Assembly: GCF_000479335.1 (NCBI RefSeq)
Contig: NC_022584.1
Coordinates: 1,550,001 to 1,614,000 of the forward strand
Direction of reading: 5' to 3'
DNA: 64,000 bases
DNA from: Streptococcus ilei
GTDB taxonomy: Bacteria > Bacillota > Bacilli > Lactobacillales > Streptococcaceae
A program made the translations under genes and the position numbers. Under the pieces are notes generated by a model that made no database searches, was not told the DNA's origin, and worked only from the letters and a program-made list of their open reading frames with translations. Every line of letters begins with the position of its first letter. Positions within the stretch are counted from its first letter, which is position 1. Below, one piece after another: positions 27,326 through 36,682 of the stretch.

Positions 27326-29113
27326 ATGGGGGCATTTGAAATCCGTGAAGATTTTTATTTAAATGATCAACCTTTTAAGATTTTATCTGGTGCAATTCAT
27401 TATTTTCGGATCGATCGTGAGGATTGGTATCATTCCTTATATAACCTAAAAGCTCTAGGTTTTAATACTGTTGAAACCTATGTTCCATGGAATGCTCATG
27501 AGCCACAAAGAGGCCACTTTCACTTTGAAGGGAATTTGGACTTGGAACACTTTATCCAAGTAGCTCAAGAGTTGGATCTATATGTGATTCTCCGTCCGTC
27601 ACCGTTTATCTGTTCGGAGTGGGAATTTGGGGGCTTGCCAGCCTGGTTAATCGAAGAAGACCTTCGGATTCGCTCATCGGATCCGGCCTTTCTCAAGGAA
27701 GTGGCTCGCTATTACGACGAGCTCCTGCCACGTGTGGCCAAGTACCAATTGGATCGTGGGGGCAATATCCTCATGATGCAGGTTGAGAACGAATATGGCT
27801 CTTATGGCGAAGACAAGGCCTACCTTCGGGCGATCAGAGATCTAATGATTGAGCGGGATATTACTTGTCCACTCTTCACCTCTGATGGACCTTGGAGGGC
27901 GACCCTTCGAGCAGGGACCTTGATTGAGGATGGACTCTTTGTAACCGGTAATTTTGGTTCGCGTGCGAATTACAACTTCTCTCAGATGAAAGAGTTCTTT
28001 GCTGAGCATGACAAAGAGTGGCCACTCATGTGTATGGAATTTTGGGATGGCTGGTTCAATCGGTGGAAAGAACCTATCATAAAGCGAGATCCAGAAGAGT
28101 TGGCAGAAGCAGTCCATGAAGTCTTACAAGAAGGCTCTATCAATCTCTATATGTTCCATGGTGGGACCAACTTTGGATTTATGAACGGTTGCTCAGCACG
28201 AGGGACCGTGGATTTGCCACAGGTAACATCTTATGACTATGATGCTCTCTTAGATGAGCAGGGCAATCCGACTCCTAAGTACCATGCAGTCAAAAAGATG
28301 ATGGCGACCTACTATCCAGAGTATCCACAGATGGATCCGCTTGTGAAGTCGACTTTGCCAGAGCATAGACTAAAGGTAACCAACAAGACTAGTTTATTTG
28401 GTAATTTAAATGAGATTGCTCAGGTCACAGAAAGTCTTTATCCACAGACCATGGAAGAAATCGACCATCCCTTAGGCTATCTGCTCTATGAGACAGATGT
28501 TGAAATGGATGCGGAAGAAGAGCGCTTGCGTATCATCGATGCGCGTGACCGGGTACAGGTTTATGCCAATAATCAATTGATTGCCACTCAATACCAAGAA
28601 GAAATCGGTCAAGATCTTTTTTTAAACGGAAAAAAGAAAACGATTACAAACTTAAAACTCTTGATCGAAAATATGGGACGAGTCAATTATGGACACAAGC
28701 TCCTAGCGGATACGCAGCGAAAAGGAATACGTACAGGAGTTTGTATCGATCTTCATTTCAAGCTTGATTGGAAACAATATGCGCTTGATTTTAGCCAGCT
28801 GGATCGCTTGGACTTTTCGAAAGAATGGCAAGAAGGTCAACCAGCTTTTTATCAATTTGCTTTTCATCTAGATCAGGTTGAGGATACCTTCCTTGATATG
28901 ACTGGATTTGGAAAAGGGATCGTCCTTGTAAATGGCCACCATATCGGTCGTTTCTGGGAAGTCGGTCCAACACTCTCCCTCTACATCCCTCATGGTTTTC
29001 TCAAAGATGGGGAAAATGAGATCCTCGTCTTTGAGACAGAGGGCACTTGGACGGAGACCTTAAAACTTGTTTCACAACCTACATTCAAAGAAGTAAAGGG
29101 GGAAAACTTATGA
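27326..29113 (+). CDS. bgaC: Beta-galactosidase BgaC, glycoside hydrolase family 35
   Basis: 595 residues, the length of pneumococcal BgaC. GH35 catalytic residues are visible: acid/base Glu156 in MQVENEYGSYG and nucleophile Glu238 in MCMEFWDGW. The C-terminal part has beta-sandwich domains ending near GKGIVLVNGHHIGRFW. There is no signal peptide or anchor motif, as in S. pneumoniae, where the enzyme releases terminal beta-1,3 galactose from host-type glycans. The stop overlaps the PTS IIB start by four bases. It has a strong AAGGAGG ribosome site. Confidence 0.95.
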   Translation: MGAFEIREDFYLNDQPFKILSGAIHYFRIDREDWYHSLYNLKALGFNTVETYVPWNAHEPQRGHFHFEGNLDLEHFIQVAQELDLYVILRPSPFICSEWEFGGLPAWLIEEDLRIRSSDPAFLKEVARYYDELLPRVAKYQLDRGGNILMMQVENEYGSYGEDKAYLRAIRDLMIERDITCPLFTSDGPWRATLRAGTLIEDGLFVTGNFGSRANYNFSQMKEFFAEHDKEWPLMCMEFWDGWFNRWKEPIIKRDPEELAEAVHEVLQEGSINLYMFHGGTNFGFMNGCSARGTVDLPQVTSYDYDALLDEQGNPTPKYHAVKKMMATYYPEYPQMDPLVKSTLPEHRLKVTNKTSLFGNLNEIAQVTESLYPQTMEEIDHPLGYLLYETDVEMDAEEERLRIIDARDRVQVYANNQLIATQYQEEIGQDLFLNGKKKTITNLKLLIENMGRVNYGHKLLADTQRKGIRTGVCIDLHFKLDWKQYALDFSQLDRLDFSKEWQEGQPAFYQFAFHLDQVEDTFLDMTGFGKGIVLVNGHHIGRFWEVGPTLSLYIPHGFLKDGENEILVFETEGTWTETLKLVSQPTFKEVKGENL

Positions 29114-29586
29114 CTATTGTAGGATGCCGTATCGATGGACGTTTGATCCACGGGCAGGTAGCCAACCTTTGGACTACCAAACTAAATGTTTCACGTATCA
29201 TGGTGATCGATGATGAAGTCGCTCAAAATGATATCGAAAAAAGTGGTTTGAAACTAGCGACACCACCTGGTGTCAAGCTCAGTATCTTGCCAGTAGCAAA
29301 GGCTGCAGAAAATATCTTGGCTGGAAAATATGACAGCCAACGTCTCTTCATCGTAGCCCGCAAGCCAGACCGCTTCCTTGGTTTGGTAGAAGCAGGTGTA
29401 CCACTTGAAACCTTAAACGTAGGGAACATGTCTCAATCAGATGAGACTCGTCCGATTACTCGTTCGATCAACGTAGTGGATGCCGATGTGGAAGCTTTCC
29501 ACAAGCTAGCTGAAAAAGGAGTTAAGTTAACTGCTCAAATGGTTCCAAATGATCCAGTTGAAGACTTCTTGAAGTTGCTCAAATAG
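29110..29586 (+). CDS. gadV: Mannose-family PTS component IIB (galactoside PTS)
   Basis: 158 residues from MTIVGCRIDGRLIHGQVA; the start at 29110 overlaps bgaC by four bases, and a longer frame from 29047 runs inside bgaC. His14 in RLIHGQV is the expected phosphorylation site. The man-family IIB passes phosphate from IIA to the incoming sugar. Gene name follows the pneumococcal bgaC locus; substrate is probably galactose, GalNAc or a galactoside released by BgaC. Confidence 0.9.
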   Translation: MTIVGCRIDGRLIHGQVANLWTTKLNVSRIMVIDDEVAQNDIEKSGLKLATPPGVKLSILPVAKAAENILAGKYDSQRLFIVARKPDRFLGLVEAGVPLETLNVGNMSQSDETRPITRSINVVDADVEAFHKLAEKGVKLTAQMVPNDPVEDFLKLLK

Positions 29587-29626
29587 TTTATAAATAAAAA
29601 AAGAAAAATTTTAGGAGGAAATTGTC

Positions 29627-30541
29627 ATGATACAATGGTGGCAAATTTTACTACTTACTTTGTACTCAGCTTATCAAATCTGTGATGAGTTGACGATTGT
29701 TTCATCAGCAGGCTCACCAGTCTTTGCTGGTTTCATTACAGGACTTGTCATGGGGGATTTAAAGACAGGTCTCTTTATCGGAGCTTCTCTTCAATTGACC
29801 GTGCTCGGTGTTGGTACTTTCGGTGGAGCTTCTCGTATTGACGCTACTTCTGGTGCCGTTCTTGCGACTGCCTTCTCAGTAGCACAAGGGATTGATCCAG
29901 AGCTTGCTATTGCTACAATCGCTGTGCCGGTAGCAACTTTGTTGACATACTTTGATATTCTTGGTCGTATGACTACAACTTACTTCGCTCACCGTGTAGA
30001 TGCTGCGATTGAACGCTTTGATTACAAAGGCATCGAACGCAACTATCTCCTTGGTGCTCTTCCTTGGGCTCTTTCTCGTGCTCTCCCAGTTTACTTCGCG
30101 CTTGCTTTTGGTGGATCTTTCGTAGAAACTGTTGTTACAGGTCTTGCTAATGTACAATGGTTGGCAAACGGTCTGAAACTTGCAGGTCAAATGCTTCCAG
30201 GTCTTGGATTTGCGATCTTGCTTCGTTACCTTCCTGTTCGTCGTAACCTTCACTATCTTGCCCTTGGCTTTGGTTTGACAGCTATGTTGACAGTGCTTTA
30301 TAGCAATGTTCAAAGCCTTGGTGCTGCAGTGTCTAGCATTATTGGTTCTGAAGTGTTCGCTAAACTTCCAGAAGGACAAGCTATTACTTTTGTTAACAAC
30401 TTCAAGAGTGTATCTATGATTGGTATTGCCATTATCGGTATCTTCCTTGCAGTACAACACTTCAAAAACAGTCAACGTACAGTCGTAGCTGCTCCAGTAA
30501 CTGAATCAGAAAGCGGGGAAATTGAAGATGACGAATTCTAA
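29627..30541 (+). CDS. gadW: Mannose-family PTS component IIC
   Basis: 304 residues with many hydrophobic segments, including the family-typical SAGSPVFAGFITGLVMGDLKTG region near the N-terminus. It forms the membrane channel with IID. It has an AGGAGG ribosome site and overlaps the IID start by 14 bases. The acidic C-terminal tail (SGEIEDDEF) is cytoplasmic. Confidence 0.92.
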   Translation: MIQWWQILLLTLYSAYQICDELTIVSSAGSPVFAGFITGLVMGDLKTGLFIGASLQLTVLGVGTFGGASRIDATSGAVLATAFSVAQGIDPELAIATIAVPVATLLTYFDILGRMTTTYFAHRVDAAIERFDYKGIERNYLLGALPWALSRALPVYFALAFGGSFVETVVTGLANVQWLANGLKLAGQMLPGLGFAILLRYLPVRRNLHYLALGFGLTAMLTVLYSNVQSLGAAVSSIIGSEVFAKLPEGQAITFVNNFKSVSMIGIAIIGIFLAVQHFKNSQRTVVAAPVTESESGEIEDDEF

Positions 30542-31349
30542 GAACTACAAACTCACTAAAGAGGATTTTAATCAAATTAACAAACGTAGTCTGTTTACTT
30601 TCCAGTTAGGTTGGAACTATGAACGGATGCAGGCTTCTGGTTACCTTTATATGATTTTACCTCAGTTGCGTAAAATGTATGGTGATGGCACTCCAGAATT
30701 GAAAGAAATGATGAAATTGCATACGCAATTCTTCAATACTTCACCATTCTTCCACACCATTATCACTGGTTTTGACCTCGCTTTGGAAGAAAAAGATGGT
30801 GTCAAATCAAAAGATGCGGTCAATGGTATCAAGACAGGTCTCATGGGACCATTCGCTCCTCTTGGGGACTCAATCTTTGGATCATTGGTACCAGCTATTA
30901 TGGGTTCAATCGCAGCAACTTTGGCTGTTGCAGGAAACCCAGCCGGTATCTTCTTGTGGATTGCTGTGGCAGTTGCTTATGACATTTTCCGTTGGAAACA
31001 ATTGGAATTTGCCTATAAAGAAGGGGTTAACCTCATCAACAACATGCAAAGTACCTTGACAGCTTTGATCGATGCAGCTTCCGTTCTGGGTATCTTCATG
31101 GTTGGTGCCTTGATTGCCAGCATGATTGGTGTTGAAGTTTCTTGGGCTCCACACATTGGGGACAAAGCGATTGAAATTCAAGATATGCTCAACCTTATCT
31201 TCCCACGTTTGGTACCAGCTATCATCACAGGTGTAATCTACTGGTTGCTTGGACGTAAGGGTATGAACTCTACAAAAGCTATCTTGCTCATCATCCTTGC
31301 AGCAATCGCATTCTCAGCATTTGGCCACTTCTTCTTTGGAATGGCATAA
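30528..31349 (+). CDS. gadE: Mannose-family PTS component IID
   Basis: 273 residues from MTNSKNYKLTKED; the ATG at 30528 lies within the end of the IIC gene. It contains the IID signature region FQLGWNYERMQASGY and a hydrophobic C-terminal half (GPFAPLGDSIFGSLVPAIMG). It pairs with IIC to make the sugar permease. Twelve bases separate it from IIA. Confidence 0.92.
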   Translation: MTNSKNYKLTKEDFNQINKRSLFTFQLGWNYERMQASGYLYMILPQLRKMYGDGTPELKEMMKLHTQFFNTSPFFHTIITGFDLALEEKDGVKSKDAVNGIKTGLMGPFAPLGDSIFGSLVPAIMGSIAATLAVAGNPAGIFLWIAVAVAYDIFRWKQLEFAYKEGVNLINNMQSTLTALIDAASVLGIFMVGALIASMIGVEVSWAPHIGDKAIEIQDMLNLIFPRLVPAIITGVIYWLLGRKGMNSTKAILLIILAAIAFSAFGHFFFGMA

Positions 31350-31360
31350 TGGAGTAAGGT

Positions 31361-31765
31361 ATGGCAAAACAGTTAGTATTGGTCAGTCATGGTCGCTTCT
31401 GTGAAGAGCTCAAAGCCAGTACAGAAATGATTATGGGACCACAAGACAACATTCATGCCGTGGCCCTCTTGCCAGAGGAAGGTCCTGAGGAGTTTACAGC
31501 CAAGTTTGAAGCCTGTGTTGCAGACTTTGAGGACTACATCGTCTTTGCGGATCTTTTGGGAGGCACTCCTTGTAATACGGTTAGCCGTCTGATTCTTGAA
31601 GGGCGCGCCATTGACCTCTATGCAGGGATGAACTTGCCAATGGTGATTGAATTTATTAACCATAGCCTTGTCGGTGGAGAAGAGAACTATCCAGAACGTG
31701 CGCGCGAAAGTGTCGTGAAGGTTAATGATCTCTTATCCAGCTTTGATGATGACGAGGACGAATAA
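31361..31765 (+). CDS. gadF: Mannose-family PTS component IIA
   Basis: 134 residues. His10 in LVLVSHG is the phosphorylation site fed by HPr. The DLLGGTPCN motif is family-typical. The tail is acidic (DDDEDE). It completes a IIB-IIC-IID-IIA set as separate proteins. A hairpin (31790-31815) follows before agaS and may reduce downstream expression. Confidence 0.92.
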   Translation: MAKQLVLVSHGRFCEELKASTEMIMGPQDNIHAVALLPEEGPEEFTAKFEACVADFEDYIVFADLLGGTPCNTVSRLILEGRAIDLYAGMNLPMVIEFINHSLVGGEENYPERARESVVKVNDLLSSFDDDEDE

Positions 31766-31789
31766 GAAAACCGCTTGAACATTTGGAAT

Positions 31790-31815
31790 GAGGCTGGGAC
31801 GATTGTCTCAGCCTC
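31790..31815 (+). terminator. Intra-operon hairpin between gadF and agaS
   Basis: GAGGCTGGGA pairs with TCTCAGCCTC; no T-run follows (TTACC). It resembles the terminal hairpin of the dispersed repeat at 26266 and may be a remnant of that repeat or a partial terminator. Confidence 0.45.
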
Positions 31816-31859
31816 TTACCGCTTATAAGGCGGTCACTAAAAAAGAAAAGAGGAGAAGC

Positions 31860-33023
31860 ATGTTAGATTATACAAAAGAAGAACTGCTTGAACTGGGGGC
31901 TGAAATTACGACACGTGAAATTTACCAGCAACCGGAAGTCTGGAAAGAAACCTATCGTCTCTATCAAGAGAAAGCAAAAGAAATCCAAGAGTTTTTAGCG
32001 ACCATTGGGAAGCGTCATGGCTACATCAAGGTTATCTTAACAGGGGCTGGGACCTCAGCCTATGTGGGGGATACCTTGGTTCCCTATTTGCAGGAAGTGC
32101 ACGATGAACGCCATTGGAATTTCCAATCCATTGCGACGACCGATATCGTTGCGCATCCACAAACCTATCTCAAAAAAGAAGTGCCGACGGTCTTAGTTTC
32201 CTTTGCACGAAGTGGCAACTCACCTGAAAGTGTCGCGACAGTTGAGTTGGCTCAAGACTTGGTCGATGAACTCTATCAGATCACCATTACCTGTGCGGAA
32301 GAAGGAAAGCTGGCCCAGCAGGCCCACGGAGATGAGCGCAATCTCTTGCTTCTCCAACCAAAAGAAACCAACGATGCCGGCTTCGCCATGACCTCCAGCT
32401 TTACTTCTATGCTTTTGACAGCCCTCTTGGTCTTTGACCCAAGTGAGGAAGAAATTAAGGAAAAACGAGTGGAAGAATTGATTTATCTGTCAGAGCAGGT
32501 CTTGGAGAAAGATCACGAGGTCAAGGAAGTTGTAGATTTAGACTTCGAACGTGTCATCTACCTAGGAGCAGGACCTTTCTTTGGGCTAGCTCATGAAGCC
32601 CAGCTCAAGATTTTAGAGTTGACAGCTGGTAAAATCGCGACCATGTATGAGAGTCCTGTTGGCTTCCGTCACGGTCCGAAATCCCTCATCAATGACCAGA
32701 CCCTGGTCTTGGTTTTTGGATCCATTGATCCTTATACACGCCAGTACGATTTGGATTTGGTTGGAGAAGTGGCGGGAGATCAGATTGCCCGTCAGGTCAT
32801 CCTCTTGACCGACCAAGCTGCTGGGATTGAGCATGTACGAGAAGTGTTGGTAGAAGCATCAGCAGAGTCGCTGGATATCTACCGTGCCTTCCCATACATT
32901 ATCTACGGTCAATTGATTTCTCTCTTGACTTCGCTCAAGGTTCAAAATCGCCCAGATACGCCATCACCAACTGGAACAGTCAACCGTGTTGTACAAGGAG
33001 TGGTGATTCACCCCTTTCACTAG
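31860..33023 (+). CDS. agaS: SIS-domain sugar isomerase/deaminase AgaS
   Basis: 387 residues from MLDYTKEELLELGAEI; the start follows AGAGGAG, and an upstream in-frame extension from 31788 crosses a hairpin. Two SIS domains (TGAGTSAYVGD and FARSGNSPESVAT in the first, YLGAGPFFGLAHEAQLK in the second). AgaS proteins act on amino-sugar phosphates such as galactosamine-6-phosphate. Its place in the BgaC/PTS operon suggests GalNAc-containing sugars among the imports. Confidence 0.9.
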   Translation: MLDYTKEELLELGAEITTREIYQQPEVWKETYRLYQEKAKEIQEFLATIGKRHGYIKVILTGAGTSAYVGDTLVPYLQEVHDERHWNFQSIATTDIVAHPQTYLKKEVPTVLVSFARSGNSPESVATVELAQDLVDELYQITITCAEEGKLAQQAHGDERNLLLLQPKETNDAGFAMTSSFTSMLLTALLVFDPSEEEIKEKRVEELIYLSEQVLEKDHEVKEVVDLDFERVIYLGAGPFFGLAHEAQLKILELTAGKIATMYESPVGFRHGPKSLINDQTLVLVFGSIDPYTRQYDLDLVGEVAGDQIARQVILLTDQAAGIEHVREVLVEASAESLDIYRAFPYIIYGQLISLLTSLKVQNRPDTPSPTGTVNRVVQGVVIHPFH

Positions 33024-33050
33024 AATGAACGATGTTGGAGGAGACAACTT

Positions 33051-34091
33051 GTGAAACACTATCAAAAATATCGATTTGGTCAATTGGACGGTCAAGATGT
33101 AGAAGCGTATCGCCTCGAAAATGACCTGGGTTATCAATTGTCTGTCATGACCTATGGAGCTACTATTCTAGAGTATGTGACACCAGACAAACAGGATCAA
33201 TTCGCTAATATTGTATTGGGATTCGACAATTTCGATGCTTATGTTGGTAATAGCCCTAAGTATGGAGCTAGCATTGGTCCAGTCGCTGGTCGGATCGCAG
33301 GTGCCAGCTTTGACCTCAATGGTCAAACCTACCACTTGGAGGCCAATAATGGCGCCAACTGCAACCACAGTGGACTGACTGGTTGGGACAGCGCCTTGTT
33401 TAGCGTGGAGTCGGTAACAGACCAAGAAATCAGTCTGTACACAGAGCGCGCGGATGGCACAGGTGGTTTCCCTGGGAATCTCAAGATCTGGGTGACCTAT
33501 GCTTTGACTGAAGCAGGGGAGCTGGAAATCAGTTACCGAGTAGAGACAGACCAGGACACCCTAGTCAATCCGACCAACCACAGCTATTTCAACCTATCAG
33601 GCAACTTTACCCAGCCGATAAATGACCATGTCTTCCAGATCAATCATCAGGGGCTTTACCCCATTCATCCAGATGGCGTTCCTCTTCACACTGTGGATAG
33701 AGAAAGTCCAATTGTTCAGCATCTCTACCAAGCCATGCTGTTAGAGGATCTCTTCAAGGATGCTGATCCGCAAATCCGCCTGGTAGAAGGATTAGACCAT
33801 CCCTTCGCTTTGCCAGAAGGGCATGAAAATGCAGGTTTCTTCTACCATCAGCCGTCTGGGCGCTTTTTGACCTTCAAGTCAGAAGCCCCAGCCTTGGTGG
33901 TGTATTCAGCCAATTTTGTAGATGAAACCGTTCATCTTCAAGGCAAACCAATGGTTCAGCACAATGGCCTGGCCCTCGAATTTCAAACAGTGCCAGATGC
34001 CATTCATAGTGACCAAGCTGAAAAGGTCATCTTGAGAGCAGGGCAAGTCTATACCAGCAAGACCAGCTACCGTGCTATTGCTAAGAAATAA
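33051..34091 (+). CDS. galM: Aldose 1-epimerase GalM
   Basis: 346 residues with a GTG start behind GGAGG. Interconverts alpha and beta galactose before the Leloir pathway. Family motifs: GASIGPVAGRIAGASF, NPTNHSYFNLSG (catalytic His region) and GLALEFQTVPDA with the catalytic Glu. Last gene of the bgaC operon, consistent with galactose processing. Confidence 0.94.
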   Translation: MKHYQKYRFGQLDGQDVEAYRLENDLGYQLSVMTYGATILEYVTPDKQDQFANIVLGFDNFDAYVGNSPKYGASIGPVAGRIAGASFDLNGQTYHLEANNGANCNHSGLTGWDSALFSVESVTDQEISLYTERADGTGGFPGNLKIWVTYALTEAGELEISYRVETDQDTLVNPTNHSYFNLSGNFTQPINDHVFQINHQGLYPIHPDGVPLHTVDRESPIVQHLYQAMLLEDLFKDADPQIRLVEGLDHPFALPEGHENAGFFYHQPSGRFLTFKSEAPALVVYSANFVDETVHLQGKPMVQHNGLALEFQTVPDAIHSDQAEKVILRAGQVYTSKTSYRAIAKK

Positions 34092-34096
34092 TGAGA

Positions 34097-34152
34097 AAAG
34101 GGGAGGCTCCAAACAAGGATATAAAATTCTTGCTGAAGGCCCCCTCTTTTTT
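34097..34152 (+). terminator. Likely galM terminator
   Basis: Imperfect pairing of AAAAGGGGAGGC with GGCCCCCTCTTTT, with internal AAGGAT/ATTCTT, ending in a T-run. Confidence 0.45.
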
Positions 34153-34496
34153 AGAAAATATTTTTCAAAAATAACTATAAGGAAACTTTAAGCTTCCCGT
34201 CGTATACTAATACCATCATCAAAGACCTCCTAACTTTGAATGATAAAACTTTTTCATAATAATCTCCCTATAAGAGCTACCAAAACCGGTGGCTTTTCTA
34301 TATCTCTTAATGAGGTAAACTCAAAGAGTTCAACCGAATTTAGAGATATTGATGCAGTTTGAGCGAAGCGAAAACTACGTTCCTTAAAAAGAAACAAGGT
34401 ATTTCAAGAAGGAAATCGGTTCCTAATACTAAACAATCAATAATTAGTAATATACTAAATAGAATATGATTTTAAATCAACAGAGACATCATTTTT

Positions 34497-34505
34497 TGCT
34501 ATAAT
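34497..34505 (+). promoter_or_regulatory. Extended -10 promoter of ruvB, giving a leaderless transcript
   Basis: TTGCTATAAT with TATAAT at 34500-34505; the ATG begins at 34513, only seven bases after the hexamer. There is no Shine-Dalgarno sequence between. Transcription would start at or next to the A of the ATG. Confidence 0.6.
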
Positions 34506-34512
34506 AGACTGT

Positions 34513-35511
34513 ATGAGTAGAATTTTAGACAATGAAATCATGGGCGATGAAGAGGCTGTTGAACGGACGCTACGCCCGCAATATTTACATGAATATATCG
34601 GCCAGGATAAGGTCAAGGACCAGCTAAAAATCTTTATTGAAGCGGCTAAGCTTCGGGATGAAGCGCTGGACCATGTCCTTCTTTTTGGCCCCCCGGGACT
34701 GGGGAAGACTACGATGGCCTTTGTCATTGCCAATGAGTTGGGTGTTAATCTCAAGCAGACTTCCGGTCCTGTCATTGAAAAGGCTGGTGACTTGGTAGCC
34801 ATCCTCAATGACCTAGAGCCGGGTGATGTTCTCTTTATCGATGAGATTCACCGTCTGCCTATGTCAGTCGAAGAAGTGCTTTACAGTGCCATGGAAGATT
34901 TTTACATCGATATCATGATTGGTGCTGGCGAGACCAGCCGGAGTGTCCACCTGGATCTTCCTCCCTTTACCTTGATTGGGGCGACGACCCGAGCGGGTAT
35001 GCTGTCCAATCCCTTGCGCGCTCGCTTTGGGATTACGGGTCATATGGAATACTACGAGCAGGATGATCTGACAGAGATTGTCGAGCGGACCGCCGAGATC
35101 TTTGAGATGGAGATTACCCATGAGGCTGCTGAAGAGCTTTCTCTTCGTAGTCGTGGGACCCCTCGGATTGCTAACCGCTTGCTCAAACGGGTGCGCGATT
35201 TTGCCCAGATCATGGGGGATGGCTTGATTGACGAAACCATTACTGATAAAGCCCTCTCCATGCTAGATGTGGACCATGAAGGATTGGATTATGTCGATCA
35301 AAAGATTCTGCGCACCATGATCGAGATGTACGGAGGAGGCCCAGTTGGCCTTGGGACCCTATCGGTCAATATTGCTGAAGAACGCGAGACGGTAGAAGAC
35401 ATGTATGAGCCTTACTTGATTCAGAAAGGCTTTATCATGCGGACCCGGACTGGGCGCGTGGCAACCCGCAAGGCCTATGAACACCTAGGCTATCCCTACA
35501 ATGGAGATTAG
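34513..35511 (+). CDS. ruvB: Holliday junction helicase motor RuvB
   Basis: 332 residues. AAA+ motor that drives branch migration with RuvA. Walker [10 protein letters not shown], Walker [11 protein letters not shown], sensor region [18 protein letters not shown], and a C-terminal winged helix ending near [12 protein letters not shown]. The start [13 protein letters not shown] is the usual streptococcal N-terminus, yet it has no ribosome site and lies directly behind a -10 element. The nucleotidyltransferase-like gene follows after six bases. Confidence 0.97.
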   Translation: MSRILDNEIMGDEEAVERTLRPQYLHEYIGQDKVKDQLKIFIEAAKLRDEALDHVLLFGPPGLGKTTMAFVIANELGVNLKQTSGPVIEKAGDLVAILNDLEPGDVLFIDEIHRLPMSVEEVLYSAMEDFYIDIMIGAGETSRSVHLDLPPFTLIGATTRAGMLSNPLRARFGITGHMEYYEQDDLTEIVERTAEIFEMEITHEAAEELSLRSRGTPRIANRLLKRVRDFAQIMGDGLIDETITDKALSMLDVDHEGLDYVDQKILRTMIEMYGGGPVGLGTLSVNIAEERETVEDMYEPYLIQKGFIMRTRTGRVATRKAYEHLGYPYNGD

Positions 35512-35517
35512 CAGAAG

Positions 35518-36084
35518 ATGCTGAAGGAAGAAACGATCGTAGAACAAATCCAAGCGGATTCGGAGATGATGGCAGTCTTGGCCATTATTCGAGATCTAGA
35601 TTTGGCAGATGCTTGGTTAGCAGCGGGTGCGGTACGAAATTTTATCTGGAACCAGCTCTCTGGAAGACCAGGGTTTGACGCAAGGACAGATCTGGATCTG
35701 GTCTTTTATGACCCTGCGATCAGCTATGAGGAGACGCAGCAGATTGAGCAGGAATTAAAGAAGGTCTATCCCCAGTACGCTTGGGAAGTGAAGAATCAAG
35801 TCTACATGCACCAGCATAGCCCGGGGACGGCCCCTTATCGCAGCGCCTGTGATGCGGTTTCTAAATACCCCGAGCAGTGTACGGCTCTTGCGGTTCGCCT
35901 AAGGAAAGATGGTCAGTTGGAGCTCTTTCTCCCCTATGGGACAAGGGATATCGAAGACTTCGTCGTTCAGCCGACTCCACATTTTTTAGCCAGCCCAGAG
36001 CGCTTGGTGGTTTATACGGAACGCATGCGGAAGAAAGATTGGAAACGAAAATGGCCAAGCCTTCAGATCATCTTGCCTAACTAA
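35518..36084 (+). CDS. Nucleotidyltransferase-like protein (NTP_transf_6 type)
   Basis: 188 residues. The central part, GAVRNFIWNQLSG followed by RTDLDLVFYD, resembles the uncharacterised NTP_transf_6 (DUF925) family with a nucleotidyltransferase fold; the DLDLVFYD acidic pair would bind metal. Function is not known. It follows ruvB closely and ends at a terminator. C-terminal KKDWKRKWPSLQI is a typical family end. Confidence 0.75.
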   Translation: MLKEETIVEQIQADSEMMAVLAIIRDLDLADAWLAAGAVRNFIWNQLSGRPGFDARTDLDLVFYDPAISYEETQQIEQELKKVYPQYAWEVKNQVYMHQHSPGTAPYRSACDAVSKYPEQCTALAVRLRKDGQLELFLPYGTRDIEDFVVQPTPHFLASPERLVVYTERMRKKDWKRKWPSLQIILPN

Positions 36085-36093
36085 AAAAAGAAA

Positions 36094-36126
36094 GTCAGCC
36101 CACCTCAACGGTGGACAGGCTTTTTT
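36094..36126 (+). terminator. Terminator after the ruvB unit
   Basis: CCACC/GGTGG core stem with flanking imperfect pairing, followed by TTTTTT at 36121-36126. Confidence 0.6.
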
Positions 36127-36176
36127 CGTCTTGCCTCAAAATTATAATTTTAGCAGATTATATTTTTCCTACATTC

Positions 36177-36185
36177 TGTTATAAT
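36177..36185 (+). promoter_or_regulatory. Extended -10 promoter of the phosphatase gene
   Basis: TGTTATAAT, with TATAAT at 36180-36185, directly followed by the ribosome site GAAAGGAGGT; the leader would be only about ten bases. Confidence 0.55.
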
Positions 36186-36202
36186 AGAAAGGAGGTGCTG
36201 TC

Positions 36203-36625
36203 ATGAAAAAAATCGTATTTGTGTGTTTAGGAAATATTTGTCGAAGCCCCATGGCGGAGTTTGTCATGAAGGACTTGACCAACCAGTATGAGATTGAAAG
36301 TCGTGCTACTTCTAACTGGGAGCATGGGAACCCTATTCACCAAGGGACTCAAAAGATTTTTCGTAGCCATGGCGTACCCTATGATGCATCTAAAACATCC
36401 CTTCAAATCAGTGACCAAGATTTTCATACCTTTGATCTGATCTTAGGAATGGATGAGAACAATGTGTCCGACCTCAAACGAATGGCACCTCCTGGGACAG
36501 AGCACAAGATTCATCTCTTTGCAGGAGAAAGTGTCCCAGATCCATGGTACACAGGAGATTTCGAAGAGACCTATCGCCGCGTCCTAGCTGGTTGTCAAGA
36601 ATGGTTGGAACGATTAGAAGATTAG
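36203..36625 (+). CDS. Low-molecular-weight protein-tyrosine phosphatase
   Basis: 140 residues. The P-loop VCLGNICRS (nucleophile Cys8, Arg14) and the general-acid motif DPWY are both present. Such phosphatases dephosphorylate tyrosine on BY-kinases or secreted targets in Gram-positive bacteria. It lies in the order ruvB, phosphatase, MORN protein, acyltransferase, adhE, which I recall from S. pyogenes; no direct target is visible here. Confidence 0.92.
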   Translation: MKKIVFVCLGNICRSPMAEFVMKDLTNQYEIESRATSNWEHGNPIHQGTQKIFRSHGVPYDASKTSLQISDQDFHTFDLILGMDENNVSDLKRMAPPGTEHKIHLFAGESVPDPWYTGDFEETYRRVLAGCQEWLERLED

Positions 36626-36682
36626 TTTCGGACTTGCTCCTTAAATGAGTAACCGGTTGAATAGAAACAGAATGAACAGAAT

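Larger units (their letters stand above)
34092..34512 (+). other. Intergenic region galM-ruvB
   Basis: 421 bases without a gene. An imperfect GC-rich hairpin at about 34097-34146 followed by TTTTTT is the likely galM terminator. A second hairpin AGCTACC/GGTGGCT (34275-34294) is followed by TTTCT. The rest is AT-rich, up to the ruvB promoter at 34497-34505. No open frame of credible size. Confidence 0.55.
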
